64,000 bases of DNA, taken from assembly GCF_036884655.1 (NCBI RefSeq), contig NC_088327.1:17011001-17075000 (forward strand), written 5' to 3'. The stretch is from Musa acuminata AAA Group (lineage: Eukaryota; Streptophyta; Magnoliopsida; Zingiberales; Musaceae). This document shows positions 1-12,572 of this stretch, in pieces. Position 1 is the stretch's first letter; each line of letters opens with the position of its first letter. Both the position numbers and the translations under genes were made by a program. The notes below the pieces were generated by a model. It ran no database searches. It was given only the letters and a program-made list of their open reading frames with translations, and was not told where the DNA came from.

Positions 1-2443
1 CGAATATTATATTACATGAATTAATATTTTTTTAGTTGACCAATAGGATAATGGATTTCACGTTGGAAGGGTGAGAATAATAAAGAAATTCAAGAATAAA
101 TTTTTTAATTAAATTAAATATTGGCAATCATACTTATTAATAGTTAATCAGATCCTATCCCATGGATGCTTTTTTTTTTTAAAGAAAATAATATTTTTAT
201 AGTATGAAATCTAGATACATGCTATATATCATCTAGAAATAAAAGAATTTTATTTTTGTCATAATAACAATATTGTTGAGATTTTCAAATAGTAAGATAA
301 ATATATTAATATGAATGTGTCAACTAGCTTAGCTTAGTTGGTAAAAATTTTAGTAGTTTTATCATATATATTTATCATTTTTTAAAGGTAGAATAATCAT
401 CCTATTATCTAAGAGACTTCTATGATAGTAATGCAACATCCGATTAAAATGATATTTTTCTTGAGAGAAAAGGAATGTAATAGTGATAGTCTTTTTATCT
501 ATTTTGAAGGTAAAATAATCATTGTATTATATAAGAAATTTATTTATTTTTATTTTTTAGAATTAGAAAGATGTAATATCGCAAGCATCGGTCTCATTCA
601 GGATTATATGAGATCACTATCATAAAATTATATCATATCTCATTAACATTAATCTCAAATGCTTTATCAAAAATTATATCGAATATTCTACATTTAATTT
701 AAAATCATCATTACTATAATTTTATGAATATTCTACATATAATTTACCAATACTGTTTCCCCCGGATTAGTGCTATTTTTAGAGTAAAAAATAGCACTAA
801 ACAAGGTTGGATTTGAAAATAAAAATAAAAGCATGATCGTGTGAAATTTTAGTACTTTATATTTCCAAGTCTCAAATGAAATCAAAATATATTAAAAATC
901 ATTTGATATATGATTCAAATAAATATTTATAGTAGTTTAGAAATAATACCTCCCAAATAAAAATCAAAACTTTGACTTATTATAGTGTTTTGGCTATCAT
1001 ATAAAAACCACTATAAGCCCGCCTTACTCAAAAATATTTATATTTAAATGGACTACTAATGTCAATCAAACTAATTACAATTATAAAAATATGATATGAT
1101 AATGATCTATAAGCAATGATAATCAAAGAAACACAATATGATATTCTTTAATAACATTTATAGTATTTTCAGTACATTAATAAAGCATTATAAAGATTAT
1201 AAAAAAATATAAACAAGTTAAATATTTGAGGGATATTTTAGATTTTTTTTTTAAAATAGGGATATTATTTATAAAAAAAAAGATGATACCTTTCGATAAA
1301 TACTAGTATTTTTTTTTAGAAAAATCATTCAATATGAATTTGTAAAGTATTAAAAGTATATTTTACTATAATGGGTCAAATTCTAACCCTAGTATTTTAG
1401 GATGGAGACTGATGAAAACGTTATGTGATCGACTATAGCATGGATTGTAGGGTGATAGTGGCACGGCACGATAAGGTGGTTGGTGTCTCCGCCCACCACC
1501 ACTGCCCTACATCAGTGAGTTGGACGGCACCAATAATAGCTTTTAGGGAAGAGAACTACCAACATTTCACCCCCCCCCCCCCCCCTTCCCCACCACATTG
1601 ATTCATGTCCATTAGGAAGCCAACAAGGGAGCTTGTTCTCGTGACATGCTCATAATTTGACCACCAACAGTCTCCCCCTTGTCCCCTCCTATATTTGATC
1701 CAAATAGGTGTCCCCTCTGTCGGACAACCTTAAGAATGCAAAAGCTACGTCATAGTTGCATGTTTTCCTGTTCTTGATTTGTGTTTAGTAGTGTTAAATT
1801 ATAATTTAATTATCCGAGGTGTTGAAGCTTATTAGCTATCAATCCATTGGAGCTTATCATAAGAAGATAATTAGGTTCAGTAGTGAACCCTCTAAGAATT
1901 ATGACCGAGGTGTCTTCCAAAAAATATTCTTTTGATATTTAAGTTAATATTTTTTTTTAAAAAAAATAAAATTTAAAGAGTTTAAAGAAAGAACTATAGA
2001 CGAATTAATTTTATTAATCGTTAAGATTTAGTCGACGAGAAGAGTCATTTGTAGTTGATGATATTATACATTATTTAGTAGACTAAGTGAGGAATTAGTT
2101 GAGATGTGTCTTGAACTAATGAGGGATTTGAGGAGAGTGTTGAACATAATATTTATTGGATGAATAGTACCATATCTAATATAATTATTAATGACAATAA
2201 TTAGAAAGCGAAGGCACATACATAATCGCTAGAGTTCCACACAAGTTGTGACAATATGACACATCTCATCGATGTCTTTCGTCCTTAGTAAATCTCTAAA
2301 CTGTCGTTGCGTCGTTATTGTTTTACTATTTGGAAGAAGATCTGAAGTCAGCATTTATTTGAAATCATAAAAGATATAATGATATTTATATTTTTAATTA
2401 TATTACACTGTCAAAAAATTCCAAGTTAATGAGTTGACATGTT

Positions 2444-2491
<48 letters not shown>

Positions 2492-2954
2492 GTCCAAAGA
2501 GAAATGAACAACACTATCCCATTTTGCCGGCAGCACAAAATGAAAGACAAACCCACAGTTGAATCTTTTTCCTAAACATAATTAACTTTAGTCAATTTGT
2601 CGTACTGTGTCAGTCAATGAATTCATTTATTCGCCTCTCTATATACATTTTCTACAAGAAAACACAGCTCTCTCCATATATATTATTTTTTTTTTCTCTT
2701 TTCTTTTCAAAAAAAATTACAGCAAAAACTTGTTACAGATTATCCCATGCTCTTTGGAGTACAAAATAGAAGACAGACCTAAAGACTAATCTTATTCTAA
2801 TTAGAATTAATTTTAATATTTTTTTTACTTATGATACTAGTCGATAAATAATTTTTATTATATTAAATAACATACAAGAGGCTCACATGCAGACTCCAAC
2901 ATGAGATGTGTATACTATACCAACGAGCATATTTATTTTACACTATAAAAACAA
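1..2954. other. AT-rich intergenic DNA
   Basis: I see no gene here. The only long open frames (at 422 and 2607) are low-complexity AT-rich runs without recognisable domains. A slightly GC-richer patch at about 1390-1740 holds a poly-C run (1570-1585) but no coding signal. Confidence 0.7.
2447..2484. repeat. (TC)n microsatellite
   Basis: Uninterrupted TC dinucleotides, about 19 units. Confidence 0.95.
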
Positions 2955-3025
2955 ATTACTCTCATCGTAGGTTCTTTACAAGAAAACATACACAACTGTT
3001 ATCTCCTTTGATCTAATTTCTTTTA

Positions 3026-3095
<70 letters not shown>

Positions 3096-3453
3096 TGTTA
3101 ATTGTATATTTCATAATATCTATTGTTAATTATATGACAAAGTAGAAAATGCTCAAGTGTTAGAAGGTGACAAATTTTCCAACGACAACTTAAAACCTTT
3201 ATCACCACGTCATTCATTCAAAAGATGTCACTTATTATTTTTTTAAATAAAATAATTTTATTTATTAATCAAGATTATCAATATCCCTAAAATTACATCA
3301 TTACTCTATGAGCGAAACAATATAAAAAGTTTGTACAGCATTTGCAAGAAGAGTATAAGTTTAAAGGTTAGACTGTATATACCCAACCTTATACATTTAT
3401 ATTAAAAGTTAGTATAAAAATATTATTATTAGTGTTGGTTTGTTGTGGTTAAA
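2955..3453. repeat. Left copy of a ~0.5-kb host repeat flanking the retroelement nest
   Basis: This segment aligns by eye, in the same order, with 20341-21300. Shared blocks include TTTACAAGAAAACATA, then TTATCTCCTTTG, TAATTTCTTTT, ATTGTTAATTATA, GACAAAGTAG, the AACTTAAAACC block, TTCATTCAAAAGATG, AAAGGTTAGACT and TTGGTTTGTTGTGGTTAA. The Copia insertion begins immediately after the last block. The right copy carries an extra ~576-bp solo LTR. The simplest reading is a tandem duplication, or two copies of one dispersed repeat, that predates the insertion between them. Confidence 0.7.
3033..3089. repeat. (CT)n microsatellite
   Basis: About 28 CT units inside the left copy of the flanking repeat. 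The right copy has only a short CTCTCCC run at the same place, so the expansion is copy-specific. Confidence 0.95.
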
Positions 3454-3458
3454 TATAT

Positions 3459-4736
3459 ATTTGAATCTCGAATTTTGATTATGAAATCAATTGTAATTTG
3501 TTTGATCTAATAGAAAAGTGTGTAGGATTAACTACGATAACAGTAAGACATAAAGCAGGTGTTGTGTCGGAGTCAAGATTGAGATCACGTTGGGAGTTCA
3601 AGAGTTCATCGGAAGTCCGGACGTTCATCGAAAGTTCTACCGGAACTAACCGAGAAATCTAGGAGCTTGCCAAAGATGCTTGTCGGAACTTGCCAAGAAG
3701 ATCGTCGTAAAGTCCAGAAGCTTGTCGGGACTCCGCCGGAGCATTGCCGAGAGTTCGTCGGATGTTCGCCGGAAGTACGTCGGAAGCTTGCCATAAGAAC
3801 AATTGACACACTAGAACAAGAAGAGCTGTGATCATGTCTTAATTATCGTAGTTAGAGTATAAATTAAGTTAGGATTGGGAGGTAATCCCACTAACTTAAT
3901 TAGGAGCCAATTGGGCTCTTAACATGGCTGATTTGGGTCGGATTAAACAGCCCAATCAGCCCCTAAAAACATGGTCGACGGTGAAGACTTAGTCTCCCAG
4001 GTGGTCTAAGCAGTGGTACCGCCGATAGTTATTGTTGCCAGTGGTGGTACCGCTAGAGCTCGGTCTCCGAGCTCTATCAGGCGATGGTACCACCTAGACT
4101 AGGTGGTGATACCGCCCAGTGTCAGGTGTTAGGCGATGGTACCACCCAGTAATGACGATGGTACTGCCAAGACCCCGAAAATCCGGGATTAGATACTTTT
4201 TGGCTTTATTTTTGAAGCCATTGGAGCCAATAAAAATTCCACTATTTTCTGCATGAAATGACATGAAAGCATTGAGATAATTTTGAATTGTTGGGTTGTA
4301 AAAGTGTTGTAAACAAGTGCTAGAGTTCTCCTCCTCCCTTTCTAAGTTTTCAAGAAAGGTGTGAGACTTGTAAGGGTTCTCTCCTAAACCCGTGAAAAGG
4401 AGAAAGTGTTGTAAGAGGTGGTTGGTCTTCGCCTATTGAAGGAAGACCTTTAGTGGATGTCGGTGACATCGACGGAGGAGGAATCTGAAAGTGGATGTAG
4501 GTCACAAAGACCAAACCACTCTAAATTCTGATTTGCTTTTCAATTTGTGCAAGTTTCATTACTGCAAGCTACATTACATTCTTACTACCTTCTCTACACT
4601 TACATACGATTTCAAGTTAAACTCGAAATGATTTTCATCGGAATCGATTTTAATCGAAATATAGGCTTTTGAAATCGTGAAAGTTTTTCGCTGCACTAAT
4701 TCACCCCCCCTCTTAGTACCGCTCTTGATCCTAACA
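3459..4736 (+). repeat. 5' LTR of the Sirevirus-like element
   Basis: It matches 10550-11173 plus 19401-20090. It ends in GATCCTAACA just before the PBS. The 3600-3800 part contains degenerate repeats of TTCGTCGGAAGT / CTTGCCGGAA type. The 4010-4160 part contains several palindromic GGTACC modules (GTGGTACCGCC type) and a perfect 10-bp inverted repeat at 4054-4076 with loop TCT. Confidence 0.9.
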
Positions 4737-4757
4737 ATTAATATCAGAGCAAGGTTC
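4737..4757 (+). other. Primer-binding site, initiator tRNA-Met type (degenerate)
   Basis: Immediately after the LTR, TAATATCAGAGCAAGG differs by two bases from TGGTATCAGAGC, the common plant Copia primer site complementary to tRNA-Met(i). Confidence 0.75.
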
Positions 4758-4785
4758 ACTCTCGTTTGGTTTAAAACCCAAGAGA

Positions 4786-6314
4786 GATGGTATTTGCTGG
4801 CAACCAAGAGGGTCATTCAATTACACGTCTACCATATTCAATAGGACGGATTACACATATTGGAAGATTAGAATGAGGATCTTCCTAATTTCAATAGATT
4901 TTGAGCTTTGGAACATTCTCGAAAATGATTTTCAAAAGTCTTCTTTTCTAATAAATGATTGGAATGAGTTGGAGAAGAAGACTTTTACTTTAAATGCTAA
5001 GACTATGAATGCCTTGTTTTGTGCATTAGATAAAAACGAGTTTAATTGAGTGTCGATTTGTGAAACGACTTTTGATATTTAAAACACACTCGAAGTGACT
5101 CATGAAGGTACTAGTAGAGTGAAGGAGTCGAAAATTAATCTTTTAGTGCACACTTATGAGTTATTTAAGATGAAACCGAGTGAGACCATTGGAGACATGT
5201 ACACCCGATTTACGGATGTCGTTAATGGTCTAAAATGACTTAGTAAAGGTTTCTCGGATTTTGAACTCGTTAATAAAGTTTTAAGATCCCTTCCAAAGAG
5301 TTGGGATCCTAAAGTCACGACCATTCAAGAGGCCGAAGATTTAAATAATTTTTCTCTTGAAGAACTAATTGGGTCACTAATGACCTATGAGATGACTTGT
5401 AAAGCTCATGAAGGGCTTGAGGATACCATTCCAAAGAACAGGAAGGATATGACAATAAGAACCCAAGAAGACCACTTGAAAGAAAACTCAAGTGATGAGG
5501 ACCTCGACGAAGACTTGACACTTTTAACAAGGAAATTTAAAAAATTCATAAGAAGGAATAAATTTAAAAATGACACTAAAAATAAATTTGAACCCAAGAA
5601 AGATCAAGTAATATGCTACGAATGCAAGAAGCCAGGACACTACAAGAGCGAATGTCCCCAAGCTAAGAAGAAGACACCAAAGAAGAAGGCTCTCAAAACA
5701 ATATGGGACAACTCAAGTGCATCCGAAGAAGATGAGCCAACCAACACTGAGCAAGTTGCTCACTATACACTAATGGCCATTGTAGATAAGGTAACAAGTT
5801 CAATTGATGCAAATTTATCATTTGATGAACTATTAAATGCTTTTCATGATTTCTTTGATGAATGCAAATCAATTAGTAAAAATATAAATTATTAAAAAAA
5901 GAGCATGATTCTCTTCTTAGTGATTACAATAGATTAAAAGTTGAGCATAATGATAGTTTAGCTCCATGTACGAAATGCCATAAAGTAAAAATACTTAGAA
6001 AGGAAAACTTGCTACTTAAAGAAACCTTGGAAAAATTTGAGGTTGATAGCAAGTCCTTGAATATAATCCTTACCAATAAGGGTCACGTTCATAAAAGAAG
6101 TGGAATCGGATTTATGAGTAGCTCTCACCAAAATCCAACCACCTTTGTTAAAGGCCCTATCTTGTATATTTCACCTCAAAACAAATGCAACTTTTGTTGC
6201 AAACTTGGATATGTAGCTTATCATTGTCCATTTAAGAAGTGTAGTCCACATAAATTGATTTGGGTTCCCAAAGGAACCGTAAAAAATTTCATGCAAAATG
6301 ATAAGTTAAGTTGA
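4786..6314 (+). pseudogene. gag of the Sirevirus-like element (broken)
   Basis: The frame starts with ATG at 4786, near a DYTYWKIRMRIFL-type capsid segment typical of Copia gag, and contains in-frame stops such as TGA near 5047. A clean piece at 5380-5895 carries an acidic and basic linker and then a perfect CX2CX4HX4C zinc knuckle (C79, C82, H87, C92 of that piece: CYECKKPGHYKSEC). A second knuckle lies near 6187-6228 (CNFCCKLGYVAYHC), in which the expected His after LG is Tyr. Two knuckles, with the second in a Cys-rich context, are characteristic of Sirevirus gag. The product would bind and package the element RNA; this copy cannot make it intact. Confidence 0.85.
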
Positions 6315-6404
6315 TCGATTTTTTAGGCATCCAAGGTCAAATGAGTACCTAAAAATCATCATTTTTTATAGAAACGTATACTATCATAAGCTTGGAGCAA
6401 GAGA

Positions 6405-6710
6405 TGATACCTTGATAGTGGATGCTCAAGGTATATGACTGGAGATCCATCTCAATTCTCTAAGCTCACTAGCCTAGACGAAGGATATATCACATTTGGA
6501 GATAACAACAAGAGTAAAATCATTAGTAATGGAATTATAGGTAACACATCCAACTTTTTTATTAAAGATATATTGTTAGTTGATGGCTTAAAGCATAACC
6601 TTTTGAGCATTAGTCAATTGTGTGATAAAGGATATATTGTTAAATTTGAATCTAATGCTTGTATTATAGAAAAACCACACAAAAACATATCTATGATTAC
6701 TCTAAAATAA
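6405..6710 (+). pseudogene. Aspartic protease region of pol
   Basis: The active-site signature LDSGCS is visible at about 6411-6428 and is followed by RYMTGDPSQFS. The rest of the retropepsin fold continues to a stop after ...MITLK. In an intact element it would process the Gag-Pol polyprotein. The catalytic Asp is kept but the frame is not continuous with its neighbours. Confidence 0.8.
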
Positions 6711-6716
6711 AATAAT

Positions 6717-7830
6717 ATGTACACTATCGATACTAATGATATTTGTAATGAAATATGTTTTTCGGTTTTAAATGATGATGCTTGGCTTTGGCATAGGAGA
6801 TTAGGTCATGCTAATATGAAACTAATCTCTCAAATTTCATCTAAGGAACTTATAAGAGGAATTCCTCATATCAAGTTCATCAAAGATAATGTGTGTGATG
6901 CATGTCAACTAGGAAAACAAATAAAAGATAGTTTCAAACCTAAGAATCAAGTAAGCACCTCTAGACCTTTGCAATTGATCCATATGGACTTGTTCGGACC
7001 AATTTCTATATCAAGCCTAGGAGGTAGCAAATACGCATTTGTTATCGTGGATGATTATAGTAGATACACATGGACTTTTTTTTGACACACAAAAGTGAAT
7101 GCTTTAGGTATTTCTTCAAGATTTGTAAACTTGTTCAAAATGAAAAAAGTTTTATGATTTCGTCAATTTGAAGTGATCACGGTGGTGAACTTCAAAACCA
7201 TGATTTCCAAGAATTTTGTGAATCTAATGGATACAATCATAACTTCTCTACTCCAAGAAAATTTCAACAAAATGGAGTAGTAGAAAGAAAGAATAGAAAC
7301 TTAAAAGAAATGGCTAGAACCATGTTAAACGAACATAGCATACCCAAATATTTTTGGGTCAAAGCCATAAATACGACATGCTATGTTATGAATAGGGTTC
7401 TAGTAAGACCACTACTTTCCAAGACTCCTTATGAGTTATGGAACAACAAAAAACCCAATGTTTCATACTTTAAAGTTTTCGGATGTAAATGTTTTATTTT
7501 GAATGAAAAAGATGTCTTAGGTAAATTTAATACAAAATCTAATGAAGGAATTTTTCTTGGCTATTCTTTTGTTTCTAAAGCATTTTGTATCTTTAACAAA
7601 AGAACTTTAATTATAGAAGAATCTATTCATATTATTTTTAATGAAATTTTCGAAGTTAAGAAAAATGATTTTGATGATTCTTAATTTTGATACTTTGAAT
7701 TTAAATGATTCCTCTTCTCCATCTAGCAACTCTAATGCATCTTCTTCCGAACCTTCTTTACCGAAAGAATGGAAGTATGTAGATGCTCATCCTAATGAGC
7801 TAATTATAGGAAACACATCGAAAGGGGTTT
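6717..7830 (+). pseudogene. Integrase region of pol (frameshifted)
   Basis: The pre-integrase zinc-binding region shows WHRRLGH and CDACQLGK (H-H-C-C). The catalytic core starts with HMDLFGP and VDDYSRY. The frame breaks at a run of T residues near 7077-7084, where it ends in TGA, and again near 7168. It resumes with the third catalytic region (GVVERKN) and the C-terminal part to about 7680. Order and motifs identify a Copia integrase, which joins element cDNA to host DNA. Confidence 0.85.
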
Positions 7831-7859
7831 AAACTCGTTATTCTCTTAAAATTTTTTGT

Positions 7860-9400
7860 GCCAACACCGCTTTTCTATTCCAAATTGAACCTAAATGCAT
7901 TGATGAGGCCATAAAAGATGATTCATGGGTCATAGCAATGCAAGAAGAATTGAATCAATTTGAGAGAAATAAGGTGTGGAAGCTTGTTTCAAGGCCAAAT
8001 GACCATTTAGTTATTGGTACTAAATGGGTATTCAGAAACAAGCAAGATGAATCTGGTATCGTGGTTAGAAATAAGGCTAGATTAGTGGCCAATGGTTTCA
8101 ACTAAGAAGAAGGTATCGATTATGAAGAAACCTTCTCTCTTGTGACTCGATTAGAAGCCATAAGTATGCTCCTTGCTTATGCTACTAGTAATAATTTTAA
8201 ATTATTTCAAATGGATGTTAAAAGTATTTTTTTTAATTGCTTTATTTCCGAAGAAATTTATGTTGAACAATCTCCCGGATTTAAGAATGATGATTTCCCT
8301 AATCATATGTTTAAATTGACTAAAGCTCTCTATGGATTGAAACAAGTCCCAAGGGCTTTGTTTGAGAGACTTAACTTATTTCTAATTCATAATAATTTCT
8401 CTAAAGGTAAGGTCGATACTACATTGTTTATCCAAAATTTTAAAAATAATTTTTTATTATTCAAATTTATGTTGATGATATTATTTTCGGTTCCACGAAT
8501 GAATCTCTTTGTGAATCATTTGCTAAAAGTATGAGTCTTGAATTTAAAATAAGTTTGATTAGGGAATTAACTTTCTTTTTAGGCTTATAAATCAAATAAC
8601 TAAATAGTGATATTTTTCTTAGTCAAACAAAATATGCTTTAGATTTGCTAAAAATATTTAATATGGATAGCTCAAAGGCTATCAATACTCCCATGAGTAT
8701 CTCCACTAAGTTAGACATTGATAAAAGTGAAGAAAACTTTAATCAAAAAGCTTATACGGGTATGATAGAAAGTTTACTATACCTCACAATACCGGATATC
8801 ATGTTTAGTGTAGGTCTTTGTACTAGGTTTCAATCTAATCCTAAGATATCTCATCTTAAAGCAGTTAAGAGAATTCTTAGATATCTTAAATGTACCACTA
8901 ATATAGGATTATGGTATCCAAAATCCGAGAACTTTGAACTAATTGCATATGCTGATGTGGATTTTGCTGGATTTAGATTAGATAGAAAAAGCATATCTGG
9001 AACATATCAATTTTTAGGACATGCACTTGTTTTTTAGTCTTCTAAGAAATAAAACTCGGTTACACTATCTACAACCGAAGCTAAGTACATTGCAGCTAGT
9101 GCATATTGTACACAAGTTGTGTAGATGAAAAAACTTTAGAGGATTATAAGATTCATCTTAAAAATATTCTCATAAAATGTGATAACATAAGTGCAATATG
9201 TTTACAAAAAATCACATTCAACACCCTAGAACTAAATATATTAATATTAGGCATCACTTTATATGAGATCATATTAATAATCATGATATAATATTAGAGT
9301 TTATTGATACGAAACATCAATTAGCCGATATCTTTATAAAACCTTTAGTGAAGAACAATATGATTTTATTAGAAGAGAGTTAGGAATGTTAATTTGTCCA
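7860..9400 (+). pseudogene. Reverse transcriptase and RNase H of the Sirevirus-like element (broken)
   Basis: The RVT_2 family is recognised by the TKWVFRNKQDE, KARLVA, YEETFS, FQMDVK and LYGLKQ motifs between 7930 and 8345. A stop interrupts at 8102. The YVDD box near 8470-8480 is readable only in another frame, so there is a frameshift there. The RNase H part at 8645-9100 has YADVDFAG, and the STTEAKYIAA motif near 9070-9095 lies past stops. All catalytic motifs can be traced but no continuous enzyme remains. Confidence 0.85.
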
Positions 9401-10549
9401 AAAGTATGAATTTGATGTATATCTTTTCCGGACTATCTTTTTGTATTTCATAAATGGAGATTTCATAAACTTATTTTATTTTTATCTTCCTTGGTATCAA
9501 ATTTACTTCATGGATTTTATTGACAAATACATTTCTCACGGGTTTATCTTTTGTGAATTTTTTTTAATGAGAAATGGATTTGACTTATGAATTTCTTTTT
9601 CATACGATGCTTCTTAGTCTTCTCATGAAAGATGAATTTTATAAATGGATATCTTGATCCTTGAAAGATAAATTTTTAGTATGAGATGAACACTTGTAAG
9701 AGTGAGGAGTTGATTTCATATGAATATCTTGATCCTAACAATTGGAGTTGAGTTGATTTCATATGAATATCTTGATCCTAACAATTAGAGTTGATTTAAT
9801 TTCACATGAATATTTTGATCCTTATGAAAATTGAAGCATCATTTAATGAAACTCTTTTATCGTTTTTGACTTGATTCAAATCATTTTACAAAATTGGTTC
9901 TTAATGGATTTCCTTCTTACTTTCGTTTTTCATGCCATGTTTTGATGAAAAAAGGGGAGAAGTTGATGGAAGCTATCTCTTTAATATTTATAACTTTTAA
10001 TGTGAGAACTTTTGAATGATACCATGTTATGAGTTCTTGAAATATGATTAGTATATAAATTGAAATGTGGCATGAATTTTTACCACAGTTGCATTGTTGA
10101 ATCATTCTCCTTTTTGTTGATGACAATGGGGGAGAAATAATACCAAAATGTGGTAAATTGATGGCAAATGTATGCAATGTATTTCATCATATATACTTGA
10201 AATGTTTGCTTGATAATTTTTTTTTATAATGATAAGATATCTAGAGCTTAACTTGCTATTTTATAATTGATATATTGCTGATAAATTATTATCTTTGTCA
10301 TCTTTCATATTTGAAATATTATACTTGAAAATGGATGTCATGCCTTGACATCATTTTGAGAATGTTAGATCATGATAGTAATCACGTTGTGCATGTTGAT
10401 AAGTTTAAATGAATCTAACTTATCAGTTTGATACTGGAATTCAAAGGCTTTGAATTCAAGAGTGTCTTTTCTCAAGTATGGCATATAGATAGGAGGAGTT
10501 AAGGTTAACTCCATCATCAATTGATTGTCATCATAAAAAAGAGGGAGAT
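9401..10549 (+). other. Noncoding 3' tail and polypurine tract of the Sirevirus-like element
   Basis: There is no ORF of note and no envelope-like gene. A short tandem repeat (period 43, about 2.7 copies, GTTGATTTCATATGAATATC...) lies at 9709-9822. The tail ends in the purine tract AAAAAAGAGGGAGA just before the 3' LTR. Confidence 0.8.
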
Positions 10550-11173
10550 TGTTGAATCTCAGATTTTGATGATGAAGTCAATTGTAATTTGTTTGATCTA
10601 ATCTATATATTGAAAAAAGTGTACAAGATTAACTACAATAGCAGTAAGACATAAAACAGGTGTTGTGCCGGGGTCAAGATCGAGATCACGTTGGGAGTTC
10701 GAGAGTTCGTCGGAAGTCCGGACGTTCATCAGAAGTTCTACCGAAACCAACCGAGAAGTCCAAGAGCTCGCCAAAGAAGCTCGTTAGAACTTGCCAAGAA
10801 GATCGTCGTAAAGTCCAGGAGCTTACCAGGAGTCCATCGGAGCATTGCCGAGAGTTTGTCGGATGTTCGTCGGAAGTACGCCGGAAGAGCAATTGACACA
10901 CTAGAACAAGAAGAGTTGTGATCATATCTTAATTATCATAGTTAGAGTATAAATTAAGTTAGGCTTGGGAGGTAATCCCACTAACTTAATTAGGGGACAA
11001 CTAGGCCCTTAACAAGGCTAATTTGGGCCAGATTGAACAGCCCAATCAACCCTTGAAAATATGGCTAGCGGTGGCACTGCCCAGAAGACCCAGCCTCCCA
11101 AGTGGTTTGGGCGATGGTACCGCCCAGATTGGGCGATGGTACCACCGGTAGTTATTGCTGCTAGTGGTGGCAC
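10550..11173 (+). repeat. 3' LTR of the Sirevirus-like element, left part
   Basis: Starts TGTTGAATC and aligns with 3459-4050. It is cut at 11173 by the nested Copia element. A GGTACC palindrome pair encloses a short hairpin CGCCCA-GAT-TGGGCG (11121-11135). Confidence 0.9.
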
Positions 11174-12464
11174 TGTTGGGAAATCTTGGGGCGACATCAC
11201 ATGCGCAGCGGAAGAACAAGAAAACAAAATCCCCGATTCCCAAAGAGATGTTCGTCGTCGTGCAAAGATTGGTGCGCAAAATCCGCGAAACTTAAAACTG
11301 CGTATAGAGTAGATCATGTTACCTAGGGAGCTCGTATATCCCTGTTTCATTGCAGATCCTTAGGAGAGGGTGAAGGAGGTCAAGTGTCCTCCTCTCTAGC
11401 AGTGATCCACACAGCAAGGTTGCGACGATGCTCCTCAAAACTCCAGGCCTACTCTGAGGTGGAGAGGGAGAGGAGAATAGGAAAGGCAAGCAAAGGCTCT
11501 AGCCTATGAGGCTCTGAATCCCTCCTATTTATAGAGGTCCCCTGTCAAACCCTAATGGGTCCTCCCCTAATGGGTATTGGATCTGCATCCAATAAGACAA
11601 GGGCTCCATCAGATATCTCATATCCGAACCTCTACTCATCGCAATGCCTACCATATGTGTGTGACCCTCTAGGCCCAATATCGAGCTGGCCGTGAGTCAT
11701 ACCTATCAGAACTCCTTCTAACTCAGTGAATTATTATCTCTGTAATAATTCACTTGACTCATCGACTACGGACGTACTAGGCCACTACGTCGTAGTCCCC
11801 AGACGATAAGGGGAATCCAATCCATTGGACCTGTCTGTCCTCAGTTACCGTGTACCTATAGTCCCTCATCCATCTAATATCCCAGAGACTATATATCGAG
11901 CATGGTGTTGTCAGACCCATACGGTTTCTACTCGAGTCTCGCTCTAATCGGATTCTCCCGGAGAACTCTTTCTCTCTCAACCCGAATGACCCTGGCTAGG
12001 GATTTGTCTGAGCAAGAATACATGAGATATTCCTCTCATGACGCCGAGAGTGGATGATCCTCTATCGACACTCAATAGCCCTCGTAAGGTCGACTACCAC
12101 TCCCAATGACCAGTTGTACTAAATCTAGGACAGCCAAACCTATAAGTCTGGTATCAAAGAGTGGAGCACTTATACAGGACATCCTTGGTGTCTCAAGTCT
12201 GTCCGGTTATCACGATGTCCCTCTCGAGTAACCTATGACCGGGATTATTTAGGATATGTGTTTAAAAGTGAATCGATCTCATTATCGTGAACTCATCACG
12301 ATCTAATTCCCATTGCACAAATCCAAGGACATCACAATATATATATTACTTATGCAATAGTTATAAAGTGATATACACCAAAATATAATAAGCAAAATGA
12401 TTCTGTATCAAGTCACACGTGCCATCACTCACGTGATTGGCTTGCTGGGCACCTATGACTAGCA
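11174..12464 (-). repeat. 3' LTR (left) of the nested Copia element
   Basis: 1291 bp. It aligns with 17936-19395 but lacks a 199-bp segment present there, and has about 36 bp near 11475-11510 that the right LTR lacks. Confidence 0.92.
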
Positions 12465-12482
12465 ATCTCCCACTTGACCTAA
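12465..12482 (-). other. Polypurine tract of the nested Copia element
   Basis: The minus strand reads GGTCAAGTGGGAGAT directly next to the LTR, the usual position and composition of the plus-strand primer. Confidence 0.75.
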
Positions 12483-12572
12483 AGCCAATCACCTATGTGT
12501 CTGATCCCCATCAGACCCCTATGACGCTAAAAAATAATCTAAGACAATGGCTTTGTCAGTGGATCTGCAATG

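Noticed and set aside
319..350. tRNA-derived SINE (A-box-like TAGCTTAGTTGGT)
   Set aside because: No B box (GGTTCGANTCC) at the expected distance and no tRNA-like fold. A single 12-base match is not enough.
9401..10549. Envelope-like gene in the Sirevirus tail
   Set aside because: Some Sireviruses have one, but no ORF of useful length or membrane segment is present here.
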